A stretch of DNA of 64,000 bases, taken from contig NW_006921538.1 of NCBI RefSeq assembly GCF_000340215.1, forward strand, positions 3,660,936 through 3,724,935, written 5' to 3'. A program made the position numbers and the translations under genes. The notes beneath the pieces were generated by a model that saw only the letters and a list, made by a program, of their open reading frames with translations, was not told where the DNA came from and searched no databases. Numbering within the stretch: the stretch's first letter is position 1; each line of letters starts with the position of its first letter. The stretch comes from Pseudocercospora fijiensis CIRAD86 (Eukaryota > Ascomycota > Dothideomycetes > Mycosphaerellales > Mycosphaerellaceae). Positions 10,448-20,969 of this stretch are shown here, one piece after another.

Positions 10448-11545
10448 ATGGGTTCGCCGGGACCCATAACGCCTCGCAGGCGACAGCCGCCCGAACGATT
10501 GGTAGATGTCCTGCAACGCGATGTACGTCCGACGATGGTGCTGCCTGTGCCAGATGATGAAATCCCATCTTCGCCTTCCGACGCTCATCGGCGCATCGCT
10601 CCAGGAAGCGATCCAATCGAGGCAGACTTCGGTGTAGCGACGATTTTAGAGAGGGTCACGGAATCTGGGCTCGATTCATATCTGGTGAGTTGGCAGCCGA
10701 CAGATGTTAGGGCAGATCAAGTGATCGAAGAAGATGGTGAAAGATTTGTAGACATTGATGGCGTGCGATACGGCCCGGTCGAGGAGATCTTGGGACTGGA
10801 AGAGCATGCCAATGGTGCGGATACAGTCACAGTGGTCTGGCGGGAATCGTGGAGATCGGTCTGGAGATTGGGACGAGCGTTGGGCTGCGTGGCCGAATAC
10901 TACAGAACGCATCCGGAGGAAGACGAAGTACGGAAGTTGCAGCCTCGCTTCTGGAATTGGTACAAGCTGGATCCGGAGAAGTTGCGACTCCAGATTGAGG
11001 CGATGTCTTGGGCCGAAGTGGAACTCGATGGCAGTGACTTTGAGCCCGAAGACATCAACTACACAAAGCCCTTGATGACGCTGTGCAAGCGTCTGCTGAA
11101 GCAGAAAGCTCATCCGTGGGTTCGTCTCCTCAACATGCCGGTCATGCGGCTCCTCACATTCACTCGACGCTGGATTGAGAAGGGCCACTTTCACATTGAG
11201 CGAATGTCGAACCTGAAAGCCATGTTGGTGCACTGTGTTGGCACCGAGAAGATGGATCGCTGCAGTGCCTGCGCTGATCCCCAGGGTGAAGTGCCCTTCA
11301 AGGGATGCGTTGTGGACGATGCCGAATTTCGTGGAGCATGCACCAATTGTGTCGTGTTGGGAGGTGGACGGGAGCAGCAATGCGAATGGCATCATGGCAG
11401 TACGCGAGACTGATCCCGCCGTGACGACCTGAGTGCTGACAATGTACAGTCCGTTCATGCGAACGAAACGGTTCGAGGCCAGCCGGAGACGTCATAAAGT
11501 CGAGAGAAGAGGTCGAAGAAGGACTCACTGACGGCGGTCGAAGCA

Positions 11546-11747
11546 GTAAGTCTGAGCGGAAACGAAGCGGCCTGAATGCTGATGCTTTGCAGCGGAAGAG
11601 TTCGAGACCGGAGAAAGTCAGCCGACTCCGGCCAACGACCGTTCGAGTAAGTCATGGCGGAAATGTAAGGATCGGAATGCTGACGATCTGCAGCGGAGGA
11701 GGAAGACTTCCTGACAGGAGAAAGTCAGCTGAGTCCGGCCAACGACC
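11546..11747 (+). repeat. Tandem 101-bp duplication of an intron plus exon
   Basis: Units 11546-11646 and 11647-11747 abut. Each starts with a 47-nt intron (GTAAGTC...GGAATGCTGA or CTGAATGCTGA... ending TGCAG) followed by 54 nt of coding sequence with (A/G)GAGAAAGTCAGC and CCGGCCAACGACC. The 101-bp unit is not a multiple of three but the 54-nt exon is, so the frame survives only if both introns are removed. The encoded peptides match: TGESQ-x2-PAND in both. Confidence 0.85.
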
Positions 11748-12448
11748 ATTGGATGTCGGGAGGTCTGGGTGATGCTTCCGACAACGACGTGTCGGAAAGA
11801 GAATCAGGCGGACAACCACCTGTCGACAAATCCGGTATGAAAAAAAAAGTCCGCCCCTATCAGGCAACAAGATGCTGACGAGAGCCAGTTGAAGTGCCAG
11901 ACAGCCGCCCCGCAACACCATGCACGACGGAAGATGATGAGCCGAACAAATTGGCCTCAGATCCCCAAACAGGAGAGCGGGGTGCGACACATCAGTCTCC
12001 ATGGGCGACTGGCGGACAGGAATTCTTTTCCAAAGGGTCGAGTGGTCTTTTCGTCACGCCCGAAAGAGAGCGTGATGGCCCGAAAGCCGAAGCTTCTCGC
12101 CACGCCTCACGATCGGAGTCTGTCTTGGCCTTCCGCCCAGCCTCTCATGCTGTGTTTGCAGGTCCAACGGCGGGAAGCCTGTGGCCCGAACCGTCCCGGT
12201 CGATGACGAGCGAAGGCCGCATTGGTTGGGCCCCGGCGAAGAAGAAGCGCAGAGATGAGGCTCTTCCCACTGCGAGCACTCCGCAGCCGAAGCGCCAACG
12301 AGCGTCCTTAGAGCCAAGTACTCCCCGAGTCGGCAAGCACAAGGCATGCGGGAACAGCTTCACTTGTCTCGATCGCGATGTTGGATGTCCAGACGGCTTG
12401 AGTGGAAGAAGCATGATCTACAGCAATCATCGGTTCGACGGTAGTGGG

Positions 12449-12453
12449 CAAGC
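12449..12453. repeat. Target-site duplication, left copy (CAAGC)
   Basis: CAAGC immediately before the 5' LTR is repeated at 18977-18981 immediately after the 3' LTR; a 5-bp duplication is typical of Ty1/copia integration. It defines the insertion point within an exon of the gene at 10448. Confidence 0.9.
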
Positions 12454-12620
12454 TGTGACGCGTCAGCTCAGTCACATGACAAGCACGTGACTTCTTGGCC
12501 TGAAGAATTTTCATTGTATTTTAGACTATAGAATAGAGCAGAACATAGGCAATCAACGAAGCCAATTCAACCGCCGGCAATGCAGTATTACGTAAGTAAT
12601 CCACTGCGCTGTGCGTGATA
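12454..12620 (+). repeat. Copia 5' LTR (167 bp)
   Basis: Begins TGTGACGCGTCAGC and ends GTGCGTGATA; a terminal CA changed to TA by RIP would explain the TA end. It differs from the 3' LTR at seven sites, each a CA or TG here versus TA there. Confidence 0.92.
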
Positions 12621-12634
12621 GTTATAAGCCCGGA
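12621..12634 (+). other. Primer-binding site, half-tRNA iMet type
   Basis: GTTATAAGCCCG directly follows the 5' LTR. It equals the complement of the anticodon-loop region of fungal initiator tRNA-Met (known to contain GGGCUCAUAAC) except for one TG to TA change of RIP type. Priming from an internal cleaved iMet fragment is established for several copia-class elements, including copia and Ty5. Confidence 0.65.
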
Positions 12635-12819
12635 TTTAATCCGCGGTATTAGAGACTTCTACAGTAGGAAAGAATTTTTCCATCCTACGAGACCTTCAAC
12701 AATCGACAACAATCGACAGTCTTAACGGCACTAAGAAACAACTATTCAAGCTTCTACAAGCCTCTACAATCGTTTCGAATTCAGTATATCCTTAATAGCC
12801 CTCTCATCAGCTAGTCGCC

Positions 12820-15800
12820 TCGGTAGCAGCAAGCTTATTATCCTTCGTAGACCCAATAATTAGGATCGATAGTTTAAGCAAACTAAGACGTATCTAACTA
12901 GATATAAGACCTAGGTCCTTGCTGACCTATATTCGACTAAGCTAACTGAACTAGCACAACCCCTTCTCCCGGAATTCGATATGGAACAACTTATAAGCAA
13001 TCCCCTATATTAGGCTAGGGCAAAGCTTACTAAGGAACACTTTGATATAAGGAAGGCGGAGTTTGAACGCTTTAGGACAGCTCGCAATAAGATAATTGAA
13101 TATCTAGCTACAACTGTAGACATTCGTTATTATTCAGAGATTACTAATCCTAATGCAGACAACGTAGTACCAACTATACGGCTTATTCTAACTCGATTGA
13201 AGAACAAGCTTATACCTAACACTTAATAGCAAAGGACTGCCCTTAGCAAGGAGCTTCACCGCCTTGTAAATTCCAAGCAGGTAAAGGACCCCGAGCACTG
13301 GTATAAGGAATAGCTTGACCTTTATAAGACAATGAAACGCATACAACACCCGGAATTTGACAACTTAGTAACCTACCTATATACTGCAGTTATAAATGTA
13401 GATAAGACCTATAGTAAAGGGCTCTATATAATGCACTAGGTAGGGCTATTAGTCAACAACTTCTATCAACTGATTAGCATAGTACGAGAATATGCCCGCA
13501 ATATGCTAGGTACTTCTAAGAAGGGTTCATCCTTTGGCATTATCTACGAAGAAGGTGAAGCTAGTGCCAACGCCGCTCTGCAAGCTGCAGACGACAACGA
13601 TAAGCCTAACAAGAACAAGGGCCGCAGTAACAGTGGCAACCGTATACTAAAGACCTGTGCTAAGCTTACTAGTATAGGTGAGAAGAAGGCATATGAAAAC
13701 CGCGGTAAGTGTACTGTAGTGAACTACCGACTTCGTAAACAAGTTGAAGAGAAGGATAAGGACAACAAGTAGAAAGGAAAGCTAAAGTACTTTGAATCCT
13801 ACCTACGTAAGAACAAGGGCTTCTGCTTAAGACAGGCTAAGTTCTTTAAGGACCTACTAGCCATTAAGATTGCCCAGCAGTACTATAGACTCTCGTCTGA
13901 AGATAGAGACGATGCTAGAACAGGAAATGGATTAGACAAAGTCTCACTAGCCTGCTTCTTCAAACCTAACATACTAGACCTATTAGCCTTTGCATCAGTT
14001 ACTCTTATACCAACCACCCATCTGTTAATAGCTACAAACAGGAACAAGAAATGGAACCCCTTCATTAGACTAATGTATAATAGCGGATCTAACTGCAACA
14101 TTGTCAACTACCCTAGTCGCTTCAACTTTTAGGCTATATTTATTCCACCGCGAGCCACTATAGTAACTGGTACGGGATACAATAAAGTCATCGCAATCGG
14201 AAGGGCATCCTTCACTGTTATTTCAGTAGCAGGTAAACCCCTAACTATTAAACTAAAGGAATGCCTCTATATCCCTAACTTCTATACTAATATTGTTAGA
14301 GGAGCAATCTTCTATTACCGTAGGTTTAAGCACAATAAGCTTGATGATGTCCTTTACAATCCATAAGGGAAACTACTAGTCCCTCTTATTAGACCGGACA
14401 ACTACATGCCCTATTTCGACATTACCTACGAAGCAGACGGTAAACCTCCGCTCGAATAGCCAATAGGGGATGAAGGCAAACCATATCTATACCCCTTCTA
14501 ACTGTCTCAGTTATCCTATGCAACAGCCCGTCGCTCCGTACGCCTACTACCTCTAAGGAAGCTTACACTGAAGCAAATACATAAAGTGTTTAGGCACCTA
14601 GGTGCTGAAAGAGCAGAAGAGCTAGTTAACAGGGTTAATAGGATAAAAAGGGATCATACATATAATAATGAGGTACTAAGAACACCACTGTGCCCTATAT
14701 ATACATAAGCAAAGGGCAAGAGGCTCATTTCAAGGAGACTAAGACACTATAATGTGTCAATATTAACTATATATAGGCACATTGCAGCCGATTTGATACA
14801 ACTGGACCCGGCCTACAATGGTAACTAGTACATCTTTCACGTATACGACTTGAATACTAGACTTTATTTCACATAGACAATCAGTAATCGACAGGAATCA
14901 ACTCTTCTATAATGCTAGAACCAAATAGCCACTTTCGTACGCAGCATTGGGCGAGACATCATCTGTTTGTTATCTAATAATAAAGGAGGCATCTCAGGCC
15001 TTCGGTTTCGATCGTATTTGCGCAATAACCACACTACCTAGAGGCTAACAGCCCCGTACATATCAGAACAGGACCCAGCTAAGCGAGCAGGCCGTACTAT
15101 TATTGAGGTGGCTCGAGCCTTAATAATACATACTGGGTTCCCTCACAACCTATAGCTAGAAGCAGTTTATATAGCTACCTTCCTCGCCAATAGATTACTA
15201 AGGTCTCGAACCGCTAACTTACTAATGCGAACACTATATGAGATTAGCACTAGGCATAAGCCAAATGTAGCCTATATCTACTAGTTTAGTACAAGGGCAT
15301 ATCCAGTGATCTACGGCATAGAGACAGCCAATAGCAATAGCAAAAGGAAGGCTATACTGCCAAACACTATGAAAGTAGCCTTACGGACTTACATTGGGTA
15401 CCTATATAGTTATAAGGGACACTCTATCTATAGGATATAGGTGCCCTCAAGGATAACAGTGCTACGCACAAGAGATATTATATTTGACGAAACCAAGTTC
15501 TACAACGGCTATAATAACGACCTAGGCGTTGTTATAACTAACTAAGAGCTTGCAGAAGAATACAGTGATCTCGAAGAAGTACAAGCACCCGCCTCGGAGC
15601 ATTAGTTTGACGAACTTCGAGAAGCCTACGACACACCTCTAGACCTTATCAGGTTTGGAGCTAAGGGGGTGGATACACTAACAGGGCCTAGTCGACTCAT
15701 AATAGTTAACAGGCTAACAGATGACCCTATTAGACTAGAACTACTACTACCTCAACCACCAGCACTAGCTGAGCTATAGCTTGTATAGGTACCTATATAG

Positions 15801-17932
15801 AAACGAGACTTTCCAATTGATCTACGCGAAATACTACAACCGCGTAATAATATGCTAGATGGACTAGTAGAACCAACCATTAATCAGCAACCTAAGAACG
15901 ATGCCAGCAATAAAGCCCCTAATAATAATGTAGACGCACTAGGTCATACAGATAATATAGACTTCAACTTGCTACGTGCTAAGCTAGCCGAATTGCTAAT
16001 GCCAATTGAAGCCGCTAACGTATCTCATCGTTACTTACTAAACACAGGAGGGCCGCATTATCGAGTTAACAACCCAAACAAACGACAGCGAGCAGCGGCT
16101 ATCTACCGAGCCGGCCGTTACTATATTAGCGACCGAGAACAAGCGAGAAACCTCCTTCTATTTAGCAACCTTTGTATAGCCGCAGAGCATAAAGCACGCT
16201 TTATACAGCCAACTCGATCTAATGAGTCTAATTCACCAGACCCGCTAGCGCTACCACTTCCACGAGACGAGAGCGATCCAACCCTTATACCGAAGGTCTC
16301 AGACCTACTAGCAGAGCCACGTAACTAGCGATAGGTACTTAAGAGCCGGTTCAAGGAACAATAGATATATACTGCAAGAGTTGAATTCAACAAGGCACTG
16401 AAGATACGTACCTTTAAATAGGTGGATCTGAATACACTAGATAAGCCTAATCTTCTGCCTCTTACTTAGGTATTCAAATACAAGGGTAATGCTAATAGCC
16501 GACTGATTAAGTTCAAAGCAAGAGTATATGCAAGAGGGGACCTTTAGAAGAACACACACTTAGACACCTATACCTCAACACTAGCTGCACGAGTTTTCAG
16601 AGCCCTTATAGCTATCGTAGCTAAGTTTAACCTAGAAGCTAAGCAAATGGATACAGTTAATGCCTTCCTCAATGCTATGTTCCTATATACGCTATACCTT
16701 AGACCGCCTAATGGATTTGAGTAGAAGGGTAAGGTGTTGAAACTAATCCAAGCACTCTATAGTCTATAGGAGTTACCTCGACTATAGTATAACCACTTCA
16801 CTACAACACTGGAAAACAAACTTGGTATACAACTAGTAGACAATGTAGACTGCCTGTATACCGACCTAGACAAACAGGTATTCATCTTCTTCTACGTAGA
16901 CGACATAGTACTATTGTATTACCGCTAACACAGACAGAAAGCAATGGACCTTAAGTAGAAGCTAATGAAGGAGTATAAGCTCAGTAACCTAGGGAAACTC
17001 TTATGGTTCCTCGGTATTAAAGTTATACGTAACAGACAGAACAGAAAGCTATAGTTGTCACAAAAGGCATACACTAAGAAGATAGGTCAACGTTATAGAA
17101 TTGATCCTAAGAATAGCAGGCGAGCAGAGGCACTATTGCCGACTGGATACGAACTATACGAGAAACCCTCTAACAAGGAGACTCGTTATATAGACTTATT
17201 AGCAATCCTAGCATACTAGAGCCGTATAGGTTCACTCAACTTTGCAGCGGTACAAACCCGGCCGGACATAGCTAAGGCGGTCTCTATGCTGTTAAAAGCC
17301 CTTCAGAATCTACGGCAAGAAGATATAGCCGCTGCCAATTGGTATATTAAATACCTGCTACAAACAAAGCACCTATGCTTGGAATACAACGCTAGCGGAC
17401 CAACAATTACCGTTCACTCAAGCCAATAGCTTTATGAATTCTACGGAGCTTCTAACGCATCCTATAGTGACTATAAGGGCACGAGACAGTCGTTAGAGGG
17501 ATGGATATTCAGCCTATTCAATGGACCAGTTAATTAGAAGGCAGCACGACAGTTAACTGTTACTAAATCTACGACTGAAGCTAAACTGCTAGCTGCCTTA
17601 TATACAGGCTTAGAATTGATCTAGTAGAAGCGTTTCTTCAACAATATTAGCCTCACTTTAGACAGCATTCCTATGCTGTACTGTAACAATACACAGACCA
17701 TCCGCATCATTAAGGCTAATGCTAGCAAACTAGACACGAAGCTCCGCTATATAGATATTTACTAGTGCTAGCTAAGGCAAGAACATAAGACTGGAAGGAT
17801 TCAATGCGAATACCTAGCTATATAGGACATACTAGCCGATGGAATAACTAAGCTCTATAGGCCGCAGAACTAGAAGAGGTTCATTAAACAGCTGAGACTG
17901 ACTGAACCACCTAACCTAACAACTAACTAAGA
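12820..17932 (+). pseudogene. Copia gag-pol, multiply interrupted
   Basis: Gag-like sequence lies before about 13960. A protease-like GSNCNIVNYPSRF is near 14083. Integrase core sequence occupies roughly 14560-15300, with a DNA-facing part (RSRTANLLMRTLYE) near 15200. A linker is at 15850-16330. Reverse transcriptase runs about 16480-17080, including the FYVDDIVLLY active-site motif near 16890. RNase H is near 17430-17900 (STTEAKLLAALY). Stops are nearly all TAG or TAA at former Gln or Trp codons. One longer open piece is 15852-16328. No functional protein can be made. Confidence 0.88.
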
Positions 17933-18809
17933 TGTATAGTTGTAGGGGCATATAAGGAAGCAACTCTTCCTCTAACAACCTCTTCCTCTTTAGCAATACG
18001 AAGACAACTCTATATAATAGGTAGTAGTGGCCCCCCCCTATTCACTACCAATTGTAACTAAGTCGATTGAGTACACCTTCATCGATTGGCGCTAACAAAA
18101 GTGTCTAATACGATAGCGACGACCAATCAGGACAAGGGATTCAACCTTACCTTCTAATAGGAAACAAACAATAGTATAGGCAACCTTACCTTGCGGGTTA
18201 CGTTACTGTCGCCGTTGCCTATATCATTACTTCGAGCGTTACTTCTACCAACCAATAATAAGTCTGCGGCGATTGTATCAGTACTAGTAATGATAGTACA
18301 GTAGTCTTAGCTAAGGGTGGCGTCCTTAGTTAAGTTATCTATCCTAATTTATTAAATCTGTTCAACCAATGTATACCTCACTTGATCCTTCCGTCCAATT
18401 AAATAGACGCTACCTATACGATTGATCTGATAACCGATAGTAATAGTATAAAGGGCTCAGTTCAAATTGAACTAACTTTACTGCACGATACGAGTACTTA
18501 GATGAGGCTCAATAGTGTCGGTCTGTGCTTAGACTACGTAGGAAGACAACAGTTCCTAGTAACAGGGGCTATATGTGAAGGTGCACATGCAGTCCGGATT
18601 ATATAACGATATCCTTCTAGGGTAATCGGGGTATAAAATAAGACTCTCTTATATATAGTGTAGATTCAAACCATTTTTTTAGTGTTTTGATAAAGCACTA
18701 TATAAGAAGTCGAAAGGATTAATTTTTCTTTTGTTTACATATAAAGAAGCATTAACTACCTTGCCTAAAATGGAAGGCACTCCCCTTTTTTGTACAAGCT
18801 GAGGGGGTA
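17933..18809 (+). other. Copia 3' noncoding region and polypurine tract
   Basis: About 880 bp without coding signature between the end of RNase H and the 3' LTR. GAGGGGGTA at 18801-18809 abuts the LTR and serves as the polypurine tract. A C-run occurs near 18030. Nothing else recognised. Confidence 0.65.
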
Positions 18810-18976
18810 TATAACGCGTCAGCTCAGTCATATAACAAGTACGTGACTTCTTGGCCTAAAGAATTTTCATTGTATTTTAGACTATAGAATAGAGCAGAAC
18901 ATAGGCAATCAACGAAGCCAATTCAACCGCCGGCAATGCAGTATTACGTAAGTAATCCACTGCGCTGTGCGTAATA
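18810..18976 (+). repeat. Copia 3' LTR (167 bp)
   Basis: Begins TATAACGCGTCAGC and ends GTGCGTAATA. Identical to the 5' LTR except for seven RIP-type transitions, so the element was inserted recently enough that no other substitutions have accumulated. Confidence 0.92.
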
Positions 18977-18981
18977 CAAGC
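18977..18981. repeat. Target-site duplication, right copy (CAAGC)
   Basis: Second copy of the 5-bp duplication seen at 12449-12453. Reading across the pre-insertion site keeps the host frame open. Confidence 0.9.
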
Positions 18982-19228
18982 CAGTCCCGCTGAAGTGCGC
19001 TTCATTGTCGGCCGATGCAGTTGTGCGAATGCCGAGAAGTTGAGGCGTGCATATCGAGATCACATTGCGCACAGAAAAGAGCGCGGGATGAGTGTCGAGG
19101 GCCTGTCGTTTGAAACAGTGATGTCGCAGAGATTCTGGGAAGTTTTGAACGAGGTCATCAGACTGGGATGTCCGCCTCAGCCGGGGGTGGGCTTTGCGCC
19201 AGGAGAAGAGATCGTTCTCGACGACTGA
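18982..19228 (+). pseudogene. Right-facing cluster gene 2, 3' part beyond copia
   Basis: Continues the gene at 10448 in the same phase after the copia insertion: SPAEVRFIVGRCSC, then MSQRFWEVLNEVIRLGC and the end GEEIVLDD. It aligns with the C-terminus of the gene at 24212 (TPQVRYLLSLTPCN, LSRSWTRELNQIVRDRC, VVIDLTMDD). This shows that the C-terminal helical segment is a family feature and that 10448-12453 and 18982-19228 were one gene. Without its 5' part it has no plausible start of its own. Confidence 0.8.
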
Positions 19229-19585
19229 GTCGATATCCCGTACATTCGGTGCGTCTGTTCTCGCGCGTAGCTTTCCTCGCGCCGCCATTCATTGTCCCTG
19301 GCCAACACGCCTGGTACTGCCCGTGAGCGGACCGCGGCTGGTGGTGTCTTGATGTGGGGCCGATGGAACTGGAGATGCAGCGATGGAACATGTCGATGTC
19401 TACGTTATTCTAGAATACTGTACGGGGAAGCAAACATTGCACTCGACTCGTGTCGACCGGGCAAGTCTGCACCATCCATCCCATCCATCCCATCCATCCC
19501 ATCCATCCCATCCATCCCGTGAGTCCGCCTCCGTTGAACCCGGCGAATCACCATCTCCGCTCCCCGGCCTTGCTCACCCGAAGCT
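19229..19585. other. Intergenic, with CCATC-type microsatellite
   Basis: Convergent intergenic region between a right-facing and a left-facing cluster gene. A perfect 10-bp tandem repeat (CATCCATCCC, about five copies) occupies roughly 19473-19519. No gene seen. Confidence 0.7.
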
Positions 19586-20350
19586 TCAAGGCAAGACGGC
19601 TCCAGATGCAGCCCTCCGCACTCTCACATGCTCCCCCAGCGTCCTGTCGATGGCCTGGATGATTTTGGGTGAGCGGAAAGTGTTCACCAGCACATCGACA
19701 ATGCACTTCGCCTCGGCCGAAGTCAAGACGTCGACCACGTGCTCGAATGTATCCGCGTCGTACTTCCGCATGCACTCGTACGTGCCCGCCCAGGTGGCCA
19801 GATCTTCGTAGCTTTGCACGCTCGCGGCCGAAGGCAACCGATGATGGACCAGGATCTTGATCGCTTCGGCAACGATGGGCCAATCTTCAGGCATCGTCGC
19901 TACGTTCTGGAGGCACACTTCGATCATGGAAGGCTGCTTCGAGGAAGATGTTGAGGTCGCTGCAGCAGGCTGCTCAGTGCTGGGGCCGGGTGGACCCCGT
20001 TCCGCCGGATCACTTCGCCGACGTGCGCTCCCTGAGCTGATCTGGCGTCTCTTCCTCCCGTTCGCAGTCGGCTTTTTCGGCGCTTTCTTTCGTTTGGCAG
20101 TGGGAGTGTACGACCCGTCAGAGTCATTGCCCTCGTCGTCTGCTTGAGCCTCCTCATCCTCCTCCTCCTCGTCCTCTCGCTCTTCTTCCGGATGTGGGCG
20201 TGGTGGTGCCATCTCCGGCTGGGCACTCGGTTCCTCCGGCTCACTTTTGATACCAAACTGCATGCAGGCGGTCTGCTTGCTGCGTTCGGCGATCTCGTCG
20301 ATGAGAGCGAGAGATCGGGAAGGCTGCATATCTGGCGGCATTGACGGCAT
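19586..20350 (-). CDS. Left-facing cluster gene 3a: truncated paralogue
   Basis: A 254-residue open frame from ATG at 20350. N-terminal DEIAERSKQTACMQFGIKSE resembles DRLAKRSKRRAYETLKIKNE of the next gene (20970). A strongly acidic run (EEREDEEEEDEEAQADDE) then a basic run (KRKKAPKKPTANGRKRR) follow. The second half (CLQNVATMPED... SAEAKCIVDVL) matches the helical region of the 20970 protein (CLDLFAAFPN... PAEMLQTICDKL). The HMG-like boxes and C-terminal CW-C domain are missing, so it is a short paralogue or a truncated copy. It has no right-facing partner of its own: upstream is 620 bp of noncoding DNA and then the end of the next left-facing gene. Probably nuclear; function unknown. Confidence 0.7.
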   Translation of the reverse strand: MPSMPPDMQPSRSLALIDEIAERSKQTACMQFGIKSEPEEPSAQPEMAPPRPHPEEEREDEEEEDEEAQADDEGNDSDGSYTPTAKRKKAPKKPTANGRKRRQISSGSARRRSDPAERGPPGPSTEQPAAATSTSSSKQPSMIEVCLQNVATMPEDWPIVAEAIKILVHHRLPSAASVQSYEDLATWAGTYECMRKYDADTFEHVVDVLTSAEAKCIVDVLVNTFRSPKIIQAIDRTLGEHVRVRRAASGAVLP

Positions 20351-20969
20351 ATGGATGCACTAGATGATCGACAATGTTGTCTACTTGAAAATGACGCGAG
20401 TCTGTTGATTGTGCTTCTTGTTCCGCGCCACGGCACTCCGCGTCTGTAGACGTAATGAACAGACCAGCATCCGGTGAAAGAAGCTTCGTCCAAGCTCAAA
20501 TTTGGGCTACATCTTCATCAATCGCTTCATCTCTGAGGCTGAGGCTCACAAGTCAAGATCTGCGCAAGCTCCAGCAACGGAGTGCGGTAGGTTGGTCTTG
20601 TGCCATATTCTCGGTATCGTGATATGGAAAGAGTAACGAAGACATGCACGATGTATCTAATCCGTTGTACATAACACCGTAGAGTTCTCACGATGAGCGT
20701 GAGTTGACCAGGTCCCCTGCTCAAGGATGTTCGACAGAATCGACACGGTCGCTGACCATTGCGCGGCCGAGATTACAAGCATGCTATAGAATGACCGCGA
20801 TCAAGGAATACCAACTCCGTACAGCCGCGAAGATTTAAAGAGCCCTACGGAAAGTGCAATGGAGACAGATGATCTTTTGTGAATCAGGAGAATCGATACT
20901 ATCTGCAATAATATACGTGCTGTCACGATTGGCCAGAGCACGGGAGTGCGTCTCCATCAAGCGCTCTAC
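20351..20969. other. Intergenic, nothing recognised
   Basis: About 620 bp between two left-facing cluster genes. Short frames exist on both strands but none resembles a cluster protein or has a convincing start and splice structure. Confidence 0.6.

Larger units (their letters stand above)
10448..12453 (+). pseudogene. Right-facing cluster gene 2, 5' part, cut by copia element
   Basis: ATG at 10448 (MGSPGPITPRRR). By-eye exons are 10448-11399, 11450-11545, 11593-11646, 11694-11834 and 11889-12453. All four introns have GT...GCTGA...AG, and the frame stays open throughout. Residues about 62-115 are chromo-like (ILERVTESGLDSYLVSW), 128-145 Trp-rich (VVWRESWRSVWRL), and 272-312 the cysteine module C-x2-C-x11-C-x10-C-x2-C-x10-C (FKGCV and GACTNC inside). 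Next come two copies of an acidic peptide (EEFETGESQ and EEDFLTGESQ), then a basic segment (AKKKRRDEAL) that could be a nuclear signal. The frame is interrupted at codon GCC by a copia insertion and resumes in the same phase at 18982. The partner is the gene at 7883-9733. The insertion almost certainly inactivates or truncates the product. Confidence 0.75.
12454..18976 (+). mobile_element. Ty1/copia LTR retrotransposon, RIP-mutated
   Basis: A 6523-bp element with 167-bp LTRs at both ends and a CAAGC target duplication. The pol order, readable through many TAG/TAA stops, is protease, integrase, reverse transcriptase, RNase H, which is the copia order. It lies in the coding region of the gene at 10448, same orientation. 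RIP-type change is dense inside and in the 3' LTR, nearly absent in the 5' LTR, and not visible in the flanking exons. No intact frame remains; the element is not autonomous now. Confidence 0.95.
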
